Counted from the stretch's first letter, positions 22,001-36,663 are shown. The stretch is 64,000 nucleotides of DNA from Neodiprion pinetum (GCF_021155775.2 NC_060233.1:33139077-33203076); one strand, 5' to 3'. Notes: a model not told the origin generated them from the letters alone. Numbers and translations: made by a program.

Positions 22001-25000
22001 GATGTGCTAGTCAAAGAACGATTTAAAAAATAAGGTGCTGAGGATAAATTCTGTGCGACAATTCCGCACCGCGTTTCGTCGACTCTCGGTTTACTTACAT
22101 CCGACGGTTGAAAGTCAAGCTTGATTTTAGTCGGCTAGTTTTGAACCCCTAAGATCCCTCCGGGTTCAGTCCAATGTTCCGTGAAATTAAATCATGTCAA
22201 TGTGCTCTCAGCCTCCGCAGATGTACCACAAGTGTTGTCCTTGTGCCGCTTTCATTGGGTCTTCTTCCTAATCACTGCGCGGTTGCGTTTAACCCTAATA
22301 GAAGCGTTTCCGAGCCCCGAAGCCTCGTACGCGATGAATGTCCTGGGTGATTGTCATGGGGCCTTTTTAAACGCTGATGCCATGCATGGCTGAAAATGTC
22401 CTCTCAATAAAACGCATTCAACATTTTTTGTTTTTTTTTTTAATTCGTTTAGTCCTTTTATTAAATATCAGTTGTACGAAAGGCTTCTACTCCTAAGCCA
22501 AGTGGGCATATATGTATAGTTCAAGTTCAATGCGACGACATTTCACGGATAATTTCACCGCTTAAGAGCGTTTCTAGATCGTTGGTAAAATGATCCCGGA
22601 GGCTATGAGGGTAATTGAAGAAAAAGTTGTCCAGTACATTTGTGAAGTTGGAGGTTCGGTTTTCATTTATAATTTTTTTCTCGTCAGAAAATACGCATAA
22701 TCATTGCCGATGTTTGGGGCGTCTCTTAAATTCTGGCAGCGTGAAAATCGGCTGGGTGTGTTTCGTGTGTTGAGCCCTTTTTTTTTATTGTAAAACGCGT
22801 CTCGTATGTATTCCGGAGGTCCGATTTGGCTCGCGCAGTTAAAGTTTGCGGCTGCAGCCATTCAAACAGCGTTCCATTTCACCTGGCAGTCACGGCAGTT
22901 CGGACTGTTCTCTTCGAAGGATCCGAGGTCCTGAGAAAGAGGGAGAGGAAAAAGGCGGTGAGCCCCGGAATAAAGGGAGAAAAGGAGCTTCTCCGAGAAA
23001 CATTGAAAACTGGTTCCGTTCCTCAAGCTCGGCCCCACGAGAAGCAACGGAATTGCACAATGAGAATTGAGTTTCATAACCGGGCAGGGACAATAGATCC
23101 AAATTGCGTTACAACTAGGGTCTGGATTTATGCCCCTTACACACCGGCTAGGTATAGCTGCCCTGAGCCGAGAGCCGAAAGTATAGAGCCCAGGGACCCG
23201 CGGAGAGGCGGAGTGGCGAAGGGCAGCGGGGGATATGTGTTTCCTACTTGTTATAAGGGAATAATTACCCTTTGTGGGACAAAAAATGACAATAATGGCC
23301 CATAAATTCACTCGCCAAAGAGCCGCGTGACGACGAGTCGCGCTTCTTCGATTTTCACCAACACGTCACGCCTCACAATTTAAGTTTCCCCCCGTTCCTC
23401 TTCTCTTTTCCTCTACGTTCACGTTTTTTTCAAATGACGATTATAATTTCACAAACAGATTTGTAGGGGTTCCAACCCGGGTTAAACACACGTGTGTGAA
23501 CTTCCTTCTTATACGGTTATTGACGTCACGTTAAGTGTCGAGGAATTACAGCCGGGCAAAAGTTTTTTCAGAAAAACCAAACGTCTAGAGTTAGATTATC
23601 ACATTTCGTTGTAAAATTCACCACTAACCGGAGTGCAGAGACATTTGTTGCGAGGTAATACAGCAAAGAGTCCTAAAAAAAATACTACTCCCTGGTTGCG
23701 ATGATGAACCATTTCGACAAGACATACAACCATAATAGAGCAAAGTACTATAAGGGAGTCGAAATCTCTCTGCAACCGTTCAGTGTTTCGTAGCGCAGTG
23801 TAAAAAATACATACGCGAAGGAACGATGTTGTAAAAGATTAGTAAAGAAACCTTTAGGCATCAAGGCAACAATCCAGAAAATAACCCGTGCTCAAATTTC
23901 TATTGAAGAAAGCATGAACTCGACACATCGTTCGAGGTGATCTCTCCAAGGATCATTTATTAAACGTCTTCGAAACAAGGTCTGAACCATATTCGGAACA
24001 ATCCCAAGTCTCTGATCTACAGGTTTTTCTTGCGTGCCGAACAAAATGAGGTGGATGCACGGAGGGCAAACGTAGAGGAGCAAAGAATTCCGAGGATCAG
24101 AGATGAGAGATAGCCGGTTGATAGAGCAACCGTGATGGGGGTACAAGGCGGTCCTTTTGGTACTCTCGTGGCCGAGACTTTGCCCCGTTCCGGCACCAGG
24201 ATGCCACTTTGTCTGGCGACACCTTGGCAACTGTTTGGGAGATCGACGCTACGGGAGGCGCGTTTGTCCGTCGGTGCGGCCGTCCCGGACGAGGTCCACG
24301 AACCTACGCCGCACGCCTAGGGCGACTAGATCGTATCGCGTCTGCGGGAATACGGGGGCGTAATTCTGGATCCACTCCCTGGCGGTGCGGTGCGTGTCCA
24401 ATGAAAAGGGCGCGACGCCGTCACTCTCTCTATCTATTTATCTCTCTCTTTTCAATTGCCTCGTCCGATGTTGGAGTGAATTCGAAAACTGCACTACAGG
24501 TACGGGCATTTTTTCGAGCCGTATCGGCGGAACCGCGCGGCGAGTCTACCGACGGGCAAATCAGGTACGCTCTGCACGGGCATGCTCAAAGAAGACGCTG
24601 AGTTCTTTCTACTACCGAAATGGTCCGGCAAGTGTTTGGACTCGGCTTCCAGCAGCGCAGAGCCATTGTCCGGTCCGCAGAGTCATGATAGCGGCGTGGC
24701 ACTCGCCGCTGCAGAGCCATGTTTCTTATACGTTTCTATCAGATTGCTCCGGGGACCTACCGTTAGGGAAGCCTCATTCACTCTCAAAATGTAGAAATAT
24801 CTGAGACTGTGTTTAGGAAATGAACCTTCGCCGGTGTGAAACCAAATCATAGTTTCTCTAGCGGTGATTCTTGTGCCTTTGAGAAGAAGAGAATCACTTT
24901 TTCTGCCGCTAGACACACGTGCGCTTTACGCAAGTTTCAAACTCGTCGCATGAGAATTGACTTGATCCACCAGTTACGACAAGGACGAAGGCAAAAGATG

Positions 25001-28000
25001 TTCTACTCAAGTCTTCGTCCCCCTGATTTCTGGACGGTAGATAATATCCTTATCGAATCGTAGAATGGATCAATTTACATTCCAATAACCATTCTGCGGT
25101 TAGGCGGCCCTGACGTCACTCCACCGAGTTCGAGGCCCCTCCTTCCTCTCTTACTTCTCAACTTTACGAAGCGTTCATGGGCCACCGGCGTCTGTCGTGT
25201 GCTGTACACACGCACATGTCCGCAGGAGGAACGTAATCGTATATTTATCACACACAGGGTGATCAGTTTCAATGAATTCGAACCAGTTCTCGAAGTGGAA
25301 GACGGGTTATTACTACACAAGCACGGTCTTCGATGGACGAGTCTGCTCTTCTTGACTCTTCCAATACTAGTAGAGTAGCGATTGATTCGAATCTCGTATA
25401 AAGGTTGACGAAGAAAGTTGCTTTAGTCGAAACGTGCCATACCTATCCGGCGGTTCGCGAACATACGAATTACGGCACATTTGCGCGGCAAAGCGAAGGA
25501 AAAGATGAAAATTCGGTTGAGAAACTGATTTCCGAAAAGTCCCACCCCGTATACACAATACCCTACGTGTATTCGTATAAATGGCTGGTAGGAAAAAGGA
25601 AAGAGAAATAAGAAAGCATAAGAAAGCGGTACGTACGTGGACGAGAGCATAATTGACATATCTGATGGCTGCAAGCGATGTTTGAGATTACATATTTTGA
25701 TCTCATGCTAATGCAGGACACAGGCAAGCCTGGATCGGTGCCTTACTTCGTGCAGCATCCCGGACGGTATGTTATTGTGAGTTTAAGATTGAATGGTTAA
25801 GTCAAGAAGTGAGTTTCAACCGGCACGAGTGGGTCGATGTAAGGTACGAGAACGGCAGATGGAGGAATACGATTGAATATTGTTGTAAAAGTGTTTTTCT
25901 ACAGCCACGTATACATCTCTCTAATCGTGTATTAATTTTCTTGGCAAACACCTGCCGCTCTTTTTTGTAATATTCCGACTATAAGAATCCTCCTGTTCTT
26001 TTTTCCCCGCACATGTTATTATTGTTATTGTGATCATTGACATTATTCGTTTATTCGTTTGAACAACGCGTTCAAATTCACTAAGACCATCGGACAGCTT
26101 CACCAGGGGTTTAAGAACGAAACTGATAGTGTTCGGATTCTTGATCATCATCGGATAATAAAATAATGTTAAATTAAATCAGACTCCTATCGTCGCCCTA
26201 GAGAATTCAAGATTTACATTTTAATTCCATTGAAATTTAATCCTCATTATTAGGATCGACCACGGCTCACTGCATTATTCACATTCGGATACATATATGG
26301 TTCGAGCGATAAGGAACTTGATTAAACCTGAAATATAAAACAAGCACGATAATCTCATCAGTTCCGGTTGATGAACGCGGGAAATTTCTTCGCCGGCTTT
26401 CTATTTGCGTCTAATTATCACGCGATACGCGTTCTCAGGTACCGAATTGTGGGCACGCAAGCACGCAGGGATCGTATAAACTTTGAAAATGACAGGGAAT
26501 GTCCGTTCGGGAATCGGCTGACGTGTTTGATTGATATAACCCTTTGGCCTGGCTAATAAGCTTGGAAAAATAAAGAAGCCACGGCGGAAGGCTCCACGAG
26601 CTATTGACAGGTATACCATTACACTCGCCCATGAGACGACTGGCATCGCTCCGATGCTCAGAGCGGGATTCAACAGGCACCAAATGAAAATGACGAATGA
26701 TTTCAACACTCACCCGCATGCGGCATTCCGTCCGTCGATTCACGCCGCGTGCACGGGACGCGTAATGAATGCTTGTGACGGGGGGTTGCGATTTGCCGAT
26801 TATCTGCACTCCGAACATCGATGCTGTGGTCGCTGAAACGTAAAAGAGGTTTATTGACATTTCATCGAGAAATGGTTTAAGGAGGAAAAGTGACGGATCA
26901 ATTTCTCACGGTGCGTCGAACAATGCGGTCAGTTTTTTTGACGCTGCACGGTGTCGTTTATCCACTTCCTTGATTGTTATAATCTATGGATAAGTGAACG
27001 TCAATCGGTCTTCCGCGTCGTTGGGTATTCATAAAGGGGAAAAATAAAGGGAGCGAATGAGAAAGAGAAAGAAAGAAAAGCGACGGAGAAGTAGGACGAC
27101 GGCAAAAAACAGAGAGCATCACTCAGCAAGACGGTCTGTGAATCGGACAAGTTAATGCCTCTTGACAGCCGACGCTTTGTGTGAGATTGTAGGCGTTTGT
27201 TCCGAGGTGGAACTTCGAAGCGTTTATTTTTCATTTGTTGTTTCATTAATTTAGTTAGCCATTTCCTTTCTTCTCTTTCCCGTGTTGTTATTCTAATGAT
27301 TTTTTTAAACGATCGGAAATGAACCGTACCGGATATATATATATCTATATTGTACGAGTAAGCCTGAAGCTGAATTTGGTCGAGAGAGCTGCTGATTCGA
27401 GAATTGGTCCAAGTGCAGCTGGAGGATTAAAGAAAATGCGTAAGAGAATAAAGCAGAGAGTAAAATCTGTAACGGACGTTGAAAAACTACGACGTCAAGA
27501 ATTTCAAATTAACATTTAGCGAAGGAGAGTCCAAGGGAGCTAATTAAGATTTTTCACGTCTTTTAAACTAACAATACAGGGGGAAGAAGGGCGAGAGGTA
27601 GAAAAACGAAGTAGCCTAATACACCTTACGCGAATGACTAAAGGCGGAATTAAGCTGGTTCACCAAACGCAGCGCACCTGAGGATGTGTTTTTGTTATTT
27701 CTGCCAACTCATCCACCAGGCTACCCGTGGGAAGGAAGATCCTTCTCATTCTTTTTAAAGTCTTCGGCCGTACCTTTCACAATATGAAAATCAAACTGCG
27801 TTGTTTTCTTTCAAACTACACACCCTGGCATGCCGTCAGAGCTAGACTCCGTGAAGAAATAAAAAGACGAAGGAATTTGGAAAAAAAAACAAAATGCACA
27901 GGTATAATTGAAACTATCAATTCGAACAAGTTTTCCGGAAAATCTTCAATGGTCCTGCATTCGGTCCGACCGGAATCTCAATTCTCTGTGACTCCGTGAT

Positions 28001-29152
28001 GGAAGTGTCTACGATTTCGTTAGTTCTGTCGTATTTTTTACTTCCTAGCCCACAGATACGTACGCGTATAAAAAGCATATAGGAGCTCGAAACCTGTCGT
28101 AATAAACCGAGTCAGAAGGTGGGTAATTAAGTTCTCAGAGCATTGACTATAAAAACAGGATCTAATAAAAGAGCAATTACCGAGAGGATATTTTGAAGAC
28201 GGTCCAATGCCCAATTGGGATGAAAAGTTTTCAAAACGTTCAGTGAGACGGATTTATAAATGCAAATACGTCGGGGACTCGGACGGAACTACGCAAAGGT
28301 ATAGGTCAATACTTTTGCAGCACCTCTTATAACATCGTGGCCAACATCTGACATCCAGGAACGGGCAGCGGCTGCTACTCAGGAATGAATAGCTCCTCAT
28401 TAATAACACCGAGCGAAAGAGAATGCATAAGAGAATGAAAAGGCGTAGGCCGGGCGATGTGGGTGTTAAAGAAATAGGTGCCGTGTCGGTGCATTATTCG
28501 AGTCACAAGAGGCAATCCAACTTTTTTATTAATTTGATCGAGCGTACATCCCTCGATTATCGACTCTGGATCGCAGCTACGCGTCGACAAATTAAGGCAC
28601 TCGACGTCACTGTTGGAAAAAAACGAAGAAGAAAAAAAAAAACATGGTCATCTTTGGGAAATTTACAGCTACGAAGGAAGGAATGAGAAGGAGCGCAAAA
28701 TCTACTCGTTAGCGACAACCGAGAAATGCGGATTTCTCTCAAGGGGATTGAAATTTGAACGGTGAACTGCACAAGGGACGTTAGCCAAGGACTGGAGGTG
28801 ACCAGCGTGTCGGGTGGAGCAGCTAGGCAAAGAGGTACGCGGACGGCCCACGTTGTTAGAGATTCTGCCGCAGCGGTACCGAGAGGTTTAATACCGGCAC
28901 AGCGGTGCTGCACAGGTGGTCAAAAAGACTTCGGTGCAACGCTTTTGTACTTCTGCAAAGGACGAGAAGGAGGATAGAGGGAGAGGAGGGCGAGCGCCTT
29001 ACAACGCGTAAATCACCGAATAAAGTACCACCAGCATTGAATAGACGGGCTAAAGGTGCACAATAATATTGTTACATCGTAAACCTGATCCATCTATCTT
29101 TTACCAAGACTGACTACTTTTCGTACCTCCTCTTCGCCTTTTTCTACCTTCA
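19010..29152. other. Gene-poor region
   Basis: No gene can be supported. Many open frames of 60-160 codons exist on both strands, with overlaps on up to four frames in GC-rich patches such as 22,826-23,311 and 24,130-24,800. None shows domain motifs, splice-consistent extension or paired codon periodicity. Apart from a weak candidate transposon relic at about 21,818-22,060, nothing is seen beyond short homopolymer runs. Confidence 0.5.
21818..22060 (+). pseudogene. Possible degenerate transposon-related helix-turn-helix fragment
   Basis: The frame contains RQPCQSILREWLRKRF followed by KPRPSKIR and LVKERFKK, then a stop and a glycine-rich-like continuation. The order (charged helix, short proline turn, basic helix) loosely recalls the N-terminal helix-turn-helix of some mariner-type or DUF4817-type insect transposon proteins. 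There is no catalytic domain downstream and no inverted repeats were found. A chance resemblance is likely enough that this should not be used as annotation without a profile search. Confidence 0.15.
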
Positions 29153-29208
29153 TCTTCTTCTTCTTCTTCTTCTTCTTCTTCTTCTTCTTCTTCTTCTTCT
29201 TCTTCTTC
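29153..29208. repeat. (TTC)n microsatellite
   Basis: About 18 uninterrupted TTC units. On the minus strand it reads as a polyglutamate run in a chance open frame (29,101-29,409). Confidence 0.95.
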
Positions 29209-29817
29209 GCCTTCCTCATCTACGGTCAAAGGATTGCAAATGCGATTTTTCAATCGGCATATCGTTCCGGTGACTAAACTGAGCGATTTCGCATGTATCT
29301 CCAGCTCCGGAATTGATAAATTTTTTGATGTTTTGAACATTGTCAGAAGCAGAAGAAAAGGCCAAACTATTATACGAATATAGTAGGTATACATAAGAAG
29401 AAGATACAAATGAGGAAATTTATTTATACGAAATTATGGTTCCTCGAAGCAGACCCCTCCTTTACCTCGACATTTTTTCTTTTTCAAAATTTACGACCCT
29501 TACGAGCTCGAGTCTTCGTCGGAGAGGCGGAGGCGAACCGCTCGCTTTACCCACGATTCGAAAAGCCTAAAAGGCCCTCAAGTTATACCAGAGCCAGCGC
29601 TTCGAAGGTCGGCGAATCTACATAGAAAATTGAGCCGCAAGTATTTGCGGCATAAAAATTACACGTGAATCGGTGAAGTAAAAAAATAAAAAATAATTAT
29701 CGTTAGTGTGCACCTGCTGAAAAACGGGAATTAAATTGACAACGAGATTATTTTCTTAGAGGGAGATGCGGAGAGGCCTTTCCGTCCATCGGGCGGTTGC
29801 ACGAGATGCTCAGGGAC

Positions 29818-30062
29818 GTCTACGGGACCAGACTGCTTGGCACCATTGAACAATAGGCCCCCATAGAGTTCACGGGCTGCCTCAGCCCTCGAGGAGTTTT
29901 GGGGCTATTCCCTCGCCCTTCGCCCCACGCAGCCGATGCCCATAATGCATCGTTTGTGGGTGGTTCTGGACCCGGTTTCAGTCCCATGCAGCGTGTAACG
30001 CGGTGAGCCGATCCAAGGAAACAAGTGAACCCAGAGCCTCTTTCAACCCATTGTGCCACGAG
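29818..30062 (-). repeat. Possible tRNA-derived SINE-like fragment
   Basis: On the minus strand the segment starts TGGCACAATGGGTTGAAAG, resembling a polymerase III A box. It is followed about 25 bases later by GGGTTCACTTG, a weak B-box match. The body is unusually GC-rich against its AT-rich right flank. No tail repeat or target duplication is visible. The alternative is unique GC-rich DNA. Confidence 0.2.
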
Positions 30063-30491
30063 AGTTTAGAATGAAAACGAGAGAAAATCCCGACTACTCT
30101 TCACCGCCGCCGGTTACCCCTTACAAAGATTTATAAGGCCGGAAAATCGCACCGAGTCTTGCGTGTGATAAACCATGATCTTCGGATGAAAGGGAACATT
30201 ATCATACCCATTTTTTCACTCAGTTTTCACATGTTTTCAATTATAGTAATTAGAATCCAGCGACGAAATTATTATATCGAGTGAAGCTAGAAAATGTCGA
30301 ATCCAGACGGTCTTTGCATCTAATTATTAAAATAGTACTCTATCAAGATCGCTAAAATGATAGGAAATGAATGAAATGGTAATGCAGGGATAAAGGGCAA
30401 GAGCTGGGACTACTATTATAAATTGGACTTCTACTAATTATGTCAAGGTCGATAAGATCGTGTATTAAACAAAACGGCCGATTATAAAGAG

Positions 30492-30533
30492 AATAATAAT
30501 AATAATAATAATAATGATGATGATGATGATGAA
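30492..30533. repeat. (AAT)n(GAT)n microsatellite
   Basis: About eight AAT units followed by six GAT units. Confidence 0.95.
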
Positions 30534-30709
30534 ATGAGAAATCACAATAAGCGTACACGTACAACAAACACGGTTCAAGTTGACGAAATCGTGCGGGGCT
30601 CGTTAACTTCGAACAAAAATCTGCGAGCGAGGTGCTGCACGTACCAACGAGTGTCCGTACAATGCATATTATAAGAACAGAATGTGTTCGTACACATACA
30701 CAGATCGCA

Positions 30710-30732
30710 TTCTCTCTCTCTCTCTCTCTCTT
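30710..30732. repeat. (CT)n microsatellite
   Basis: Eleven CT units, followed 26 bp later by a run of 14 T (30,758-30,771). Confidence 0.95.
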
Positions 30733-33700
30733 TCCTGTTAAAAGGATGTCGGAATGTTTTTTTTTTTTTTTGCTTTTTCTTTCACTCTAACAAAGCAGTA
30801 CTTTACTCGGGGGAACATGTAATTAATACCACTCCTTATGGATCACAAAACAACGGACTATTGATTCTGATCTAGATTTGTAAAGATCAAGCGGTCAAAT
30901 CCCATGCGTCGTGTATTCACTAGCAGTATTCGAAGCAACGGCTTCTGCAGACCGTATGGAAAGTCGAAAACTGAATCTTGACATCTCGAGAGGCACCCTT
31001 GCGCACACAACCCTTACCATACACATATGTGCCTTATCCCTAGGCACAATCGCAACAAGAGATGATTTCATCCTAGACTTATTGCGCGAACGTGATTATT
31101 TTTCCCTCGTCAGAATGGAAAAGGTGACAAGTTCAGAAGTACCGAGTCGTTAAATTGAAGAGACAAAATAAAGCAGAGAAGAAAACAGGACGATGAAGAA
31201 AAGAAAAGGAAAATAAATGTTACGGGGTGCACGAAGAGCCGTAGGATGCGCGCGTTATACCAGTTAAGCCGAACATGTGCCTCGGTAGTTACAAATCATT
31301 GTGGGCATAGATCACGGGTTGGGCGATAAAGTAAGTATAAGGCCGCGAAAGCAATGCTCCACAATTATTCATACGGGTAACTAGTCGAGACAACTCTCCG
31401 TCTCTATCCCATAATTCAACTAAACGAAATAGGCAGACACGCTGCAGAAGCGTAGCTGCTGGCATGGCTCGTTTAAACGCAGGGGTGACCATACCCTGTC
31501 TGATTTCCACGCCTCTTGCACCCGGCCGCAATGTAAGTAAGTGCATGCACAGCGTTGCTTCTGAGGTTAAAGGGGCAATTTTACCTACGCTGGTATTCGC
31601 GTCCACGCGATCGCTGACAATCAAGGGTTAAGACCGGAATATTCGATTTTTCGAACGACAAGGCCCAGATTTTACGTAAAATATATTCCAGGGACAAAAT
31701 TGTCAAGGACATAATTATTACCGGCACCCCGCACGTCCGGCAATCGCATTATTTATTCATTACCGGCACAATGGGATTACGCCGGTAAGCCGGTAGGGAC
31801 AAGTGGTATCATCGCGGATAGCTTCGAGGCTTTCGTACCTAGCCGGTGTGGCGTGAGGCCCGGAAACTGGATTGTACAAGGAGCAAGAGCCGAGAGGAGG
31901 CCTCCTGAATGGCCAATAAACGGCGGACGGACATAAAGCCCTGCCTCACATTATTTTTCACGTTATATATTACTCCTATGTGTAAATAGACGTGGTATAG
32001 GTGCGTGCCTATAATAGGTACGGGTGTTTGTTGTGCCTGCGTCTATTTATATGCCGGCGGGGTGTCTGGCGTGACGTGTCATTACCTGTGGGTGATTGTA
32101 AGGGTAGAATAAACCTGATTCGAACGCCCGACAATCTGCGGCTTTTCAGATCGTTTTCACTGTTTATACAGAGACGTTTTTGGCAGCATTGAACATCCAT
32201 CCGATCGCGAGCAAGCGAGCATTCTGCGTTGCAGGGTCCTGGACGTTATTCAAACACGTAATCCTTACGTCACTTGCCTGTCTTTCGTCCCATTCTTGGC
32301 CATCCTTCGTCTCTCTTCTTCGATCCCCCGCGATTGTTGCAGCCACTTTAATCAAACACCTACCTACGTACGTACCATCCGACGAAATGCATGTATGAAG
32401 TTATTATCAATATGATCTTCACAAAGCAACGACGCATGAAATAATATTTAATAGAGCGATTCAATCGCCTTTCATTAAAAAACGATCAATAAAGGCGTCA
32501 GCTCACCGTCAGCTACTTCGATTTTGTTACTTTTTTCTTTTGCAATTTTTACCAAAGCATTTTTTTACATCATAGATTCTTTTTTTAGACTGTATAATCA
32601 TTTCTTCTGATCATCTCTGAACGTGCGGGAATTGAAATAATGCTTCGAGTCCTGGAAACACACGAAACTGATTCGACCGATTTGTTTGAAAAAATTTTGT
32701 GATCTGAGAAATTAACTGGAACGTCAGAGTCACACAGTTTGTGTAGCCTTCAAAGGATAAAGAATATTTAGAGAAATTTTATCCAAAAATTTTGACATTA
32801 ATTTATGGCTGCAATTGCTTTCCAACTTATCGTCAAAAAATTTTGAGAAATTGAATCAAATTGGCAATTTTTTTTTTTTCAGACAAACTTCGTGTGCATT
32901 AATAATGATTTTCCTACTCATTCCCCATCAATAATTCAAATCAATTATTTACCTAATTATTAGTCGCAATCACCGTAATCGATCGAATGAATCATTGCTC
33001 AATCCAGAATTCTTTTTTCGCTTTTTTTCTCCTTTTCGCAAATTAAAAAAATTGAGCACTCAAATGTACACAGGCGTCAAATTTTTCTGTCGAACTACAT
33101 AATCAGCTTTTATCCGAGATGAATAAAAAAGATGAGAAAAAAACGAATTGAAAAGAAATCAATGAGGTAGGTAAGCGTTGGACAATTGTCAAGCTGCAGA
33201 GCTGGAATACCCCATTTGTACATATGTTTCACGTACAAGCACGATATCGATGCAGGTAGCTACGTAACATCGTGTGCGTAAAGATACGTCGTTTTCATTT
33301 CAGTGTATGGGCAGAGCCAACGTATATATTGTACTTATACAACCGCGGTGAACAGACGTCTCATTCTAGAAACACAACGGGAGCTGTCGAATTGATATGC
33401 ATATTGGTTTTATGCTAATACAGAACGTTAAGTCTCTAAACAATGTTAGAAATAAATGAATGCTCGAAAGGACGTCTGACCTTGCACGTTTCCATCGAGA
33501 TTCGGCATGCATGATAATGCAGAAACTTGAACGCACCCTCTTCGTGAAAAATTTATAGCTCATCGGTATACGCGTGGAGCTGATAAGAAGAACTTTGACG
33601 AAAAATTCCAAGAATACACCGTCGTCCAAGTCGTCACGGATTATTCCGACTAAACTCTGAACAAACCGCGCGGACGAATTTGGAAAACGCGCTACTAAGT

Positions 33701-35680
33701 GGCGTGAAAGAATTTGGTAAATTTAAAAAATCCCCCAGTCCGACGCCGTTGGTGGTGCCACACTGTCTGGCTAGAAATCTCACCTGACCCCACCCACGAG
33801 CACCGAAAGTCCTTCCAGTCTAGCGCAAAGGATCGTAACTAAGAGCATCTCAAAATTCCTGGCACCCTATGGAGTGCTCCACCCACCCTAGACTCGGCAG
33901 TCAACCGGACGGACGGTATCCCATCAATGAACACAGGGACCGAGAATCAGCTGTGTGGGTGCGTCGGTGCGGATGGTTTTAGTGCAAGTCTCAGGCCGAT
34001 GGCTGCAGTTGGACTCGAGTATATCATTCGATTTAAAGAATATGCCCCGAGAGGACACCCTCGCCTTTACAGAGAGCCTCCGTTGAACAGGATTTAAGAT
34101 CAAAGTTTCGAACCAAAAGAGTTTCGTTCGATCGTGAGAAGAGAACACGAGGACCCGAGAAATATGAGGATGGAAAAAACTTGCAGCCCACAAATTATCG
34201 CAGGGCAATTACTTCCTGCGTGTGTGCAGTTTTCGGTGAGAAAAGCGAGAGTGAGGGAGTCAAAATCTTTATGCACGGACAGTAACGAGGCAGTTGATTT
34301 AAACGCTGGAAAATATTTGGCCAAATATGGTTTGGACATGAGTTTTTTTAGCCATCTACTGGTTATAGTAGTATAGTATGAAATGGCTGGAGAAACTTTT
34401 TTTCCTATTCTTTTTCTCGTCTACTTTTCTTCTGTTTCTTTTGTAGAGAGGACGAGATCAAGACACCTGTCACAGAGGGAGCACTGAAAGCGCTATCGAA
34501 GAATCAAAAATGAATAAACCGTATGAAAAGATCTAGGAAAGAATAAAGCGAACGAAATGGAACCGTAGGAAAGCTGATCCAGGATTAGACTACCATCTTA
34601 CTCATCGAATAAAGGATCCTTCAATGACCGGGGACCACCGCAGTCCATAGACTTCGTTACACGGTACAGGGAGAGGCAACTGTCTACGATTTGTGCCAGA
34701 TCTAAGATCAAGCTTATCAGTTTTATATCTAATTTTATTGAGCGAACGTTGTAGAGTATCATTTGTTGCATTCCATCCCTGAAGCTTGATTTCTTATTGT
34801 TTTTTATTTTCTTGGCGTAACGCGAGCACCAGTTGATCACTGTTATAACGCTGCATGTTTTTTTTATTGACACGGATAGAAGCGAATTTTGTAACACCGA
34901 GGATCCACGGTGTTCTAATGAGGGTAGGTATTATGAAAACGATAGGTACCTCTTACGAACACCTGAGTAAATAATACCGAGAAATGTCGAGGTCCTTTGC
35001 CTGAGTCTCACCGCTCGGAAGCTCAATATTTTTCTAACGCCAGATACGCACCCCTCGAAACTGTATCTGAAATCTGACCTTTAAAAGAAATTCGACCGAG
35101 TCGTAGGCAAGAAATAAAGAGGATAGGTATTCTAAAACTTTTGATACCGAGTGACGAAAGCATTTCAAATTTGAAATCAAGTCTGAAAATTGAGGATACT
35201 TTCAAGTCTCGAAGCGTTCTTTCAAACCTGCCGTGGTATATTCGTTGGTCAACGAACGATGAAAATTGTCCATCTGGTAGGCACGACCACGGTGAAGCGC
35301 AACAGCATCAACGGAACGGTAGAAGACCACTTCTCGATTTATAACACGGGTCAAGATCTTTCGGTGCAATTGGCAATAAACAATTCATGGTGTATGGGCA
35401 GGACAGTTCAAACCCCAACCGCAGCGTGCCCTCCCGGCTAGCTAATGCTGATGCGAATACAACCAAGCTGGCAAGCAACAGCGTGCAGCATGCCCACCTT
35501 ATGCCCACAGCTTGCGCGGAGAAACGCAAGCGTCAAACACCTAGAGCGTGGCAGAACCGTTCCTCCGCGTCGAGGCCTCGAACGTCACAGCGGGACGTCC
35601 CCTACGTCCAACGGGAAAGGATCAGCGTCGTACTCTGACCTCACACCCTTAGTTCGCCGGCTTTAAACTCTCTCGCTCTC

Positions 35681-35745
35681 GTATTTATTTATTTTTATTT
35701 TTTATTTTTTTTTTTTTTTTGTTTTTTTCGTTCATTTATTTATTT
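35681..35745. repeat. T-rich / (ATTT)n low-complexity tract
   Basis: ATTT units merging into a long T run, on the right edge of a GC-richer segment. Confidence 0.9.
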
Positions 35746-36663
35746 GCCGGGTGTTTTTTTCCACCATCTTTATCTCTTTCACAAGTTTTTACTAGCCCTC
35801 GCGAAAGTCCATTCCTCATCTCGCTGCGACGGACACTTACGAGTACCGATTTATGAATTTTTAGCGCGTGTTAAGGAGAGAACGTCGGGGAAAAAAGCGC
35901 ATTCGAGACCGAATCCCACCCAGGCAAAAACGTTCTCTGTGAGGATTGTGTCAAAGCTTTGGAACCCGGAGTGTTTCGGTCGTGACCGGCTATCTTGACA
36001 CTTCCATTGTTCCCATTGTTTCGGAGATTATTTCCTTTGCGATCAGACACCTTTGCGTTGTCGTGCCGAGACAACGCGCTGAATGCCGAGCTGTCAGAAT
36101 TATAGTTGCAGGATACGAATAATGGCATTGTCTGAGAGGTTTCAAAAGATTACGTCACTCCAACAACCGCATGGATACCGATCTATCCCAAAAAACCTTG
36201 ATCCTCTCTTCACCGTTCCGTATCTGGAATGCGAGAAATACCAGAAAATACCTGAAACACGAATTGGTCCACCTGTCGATGCGAGCTAAGACTACGATTT
36301 TTCCCAATACCAGAAAAGTAATTTATGCGCACGTTGTGACCCGATGGGAAGTGATGATCAGCCACGAATGCACGGTGACCAGTAACTGTAACGATGCGTA
36401 TTACCTTTTACTACAGTCTTGTTTTTTTCGAGGATCTACTCGAGAGCGGATGTTATTGTGTTCGATGTTGAATATGCAAGACCATATGAATCAATTTTTT
36501 GCCGATACATGATACTTTGCTAGATCAGGATGCACTGGGTCGCATCAACAAGGTTATGAGGGCCTCGGAACCGCCGCCAAGGAGCCAAAGATAGGTCCTC
36601 GAGGGTCAGTGGACCGTGATCGTAGAGAAGAGACGAAAGGCGATGGAAAAAAAGAGGGATATT

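Noticed and set aside
22826..23311. Overlapping open frames of about 150 codons on both strands
   Set aside because: Both strands open together because of GC-rich composition; neither translation resembles a family.
29101..29409. Minus-strand protein with a long polyglutamate run
   Set aside because: Produced entirely by the TTC microsatellite; no conserved sequence around it.
35190..35670. Several overlapping open frames in a GC-richer segment
   Set aside because: Three frames are open together, there is no domain, and no start/stop/splice arrangement stands out; a non-coding RNA exon cannot be excluded but is not supported.
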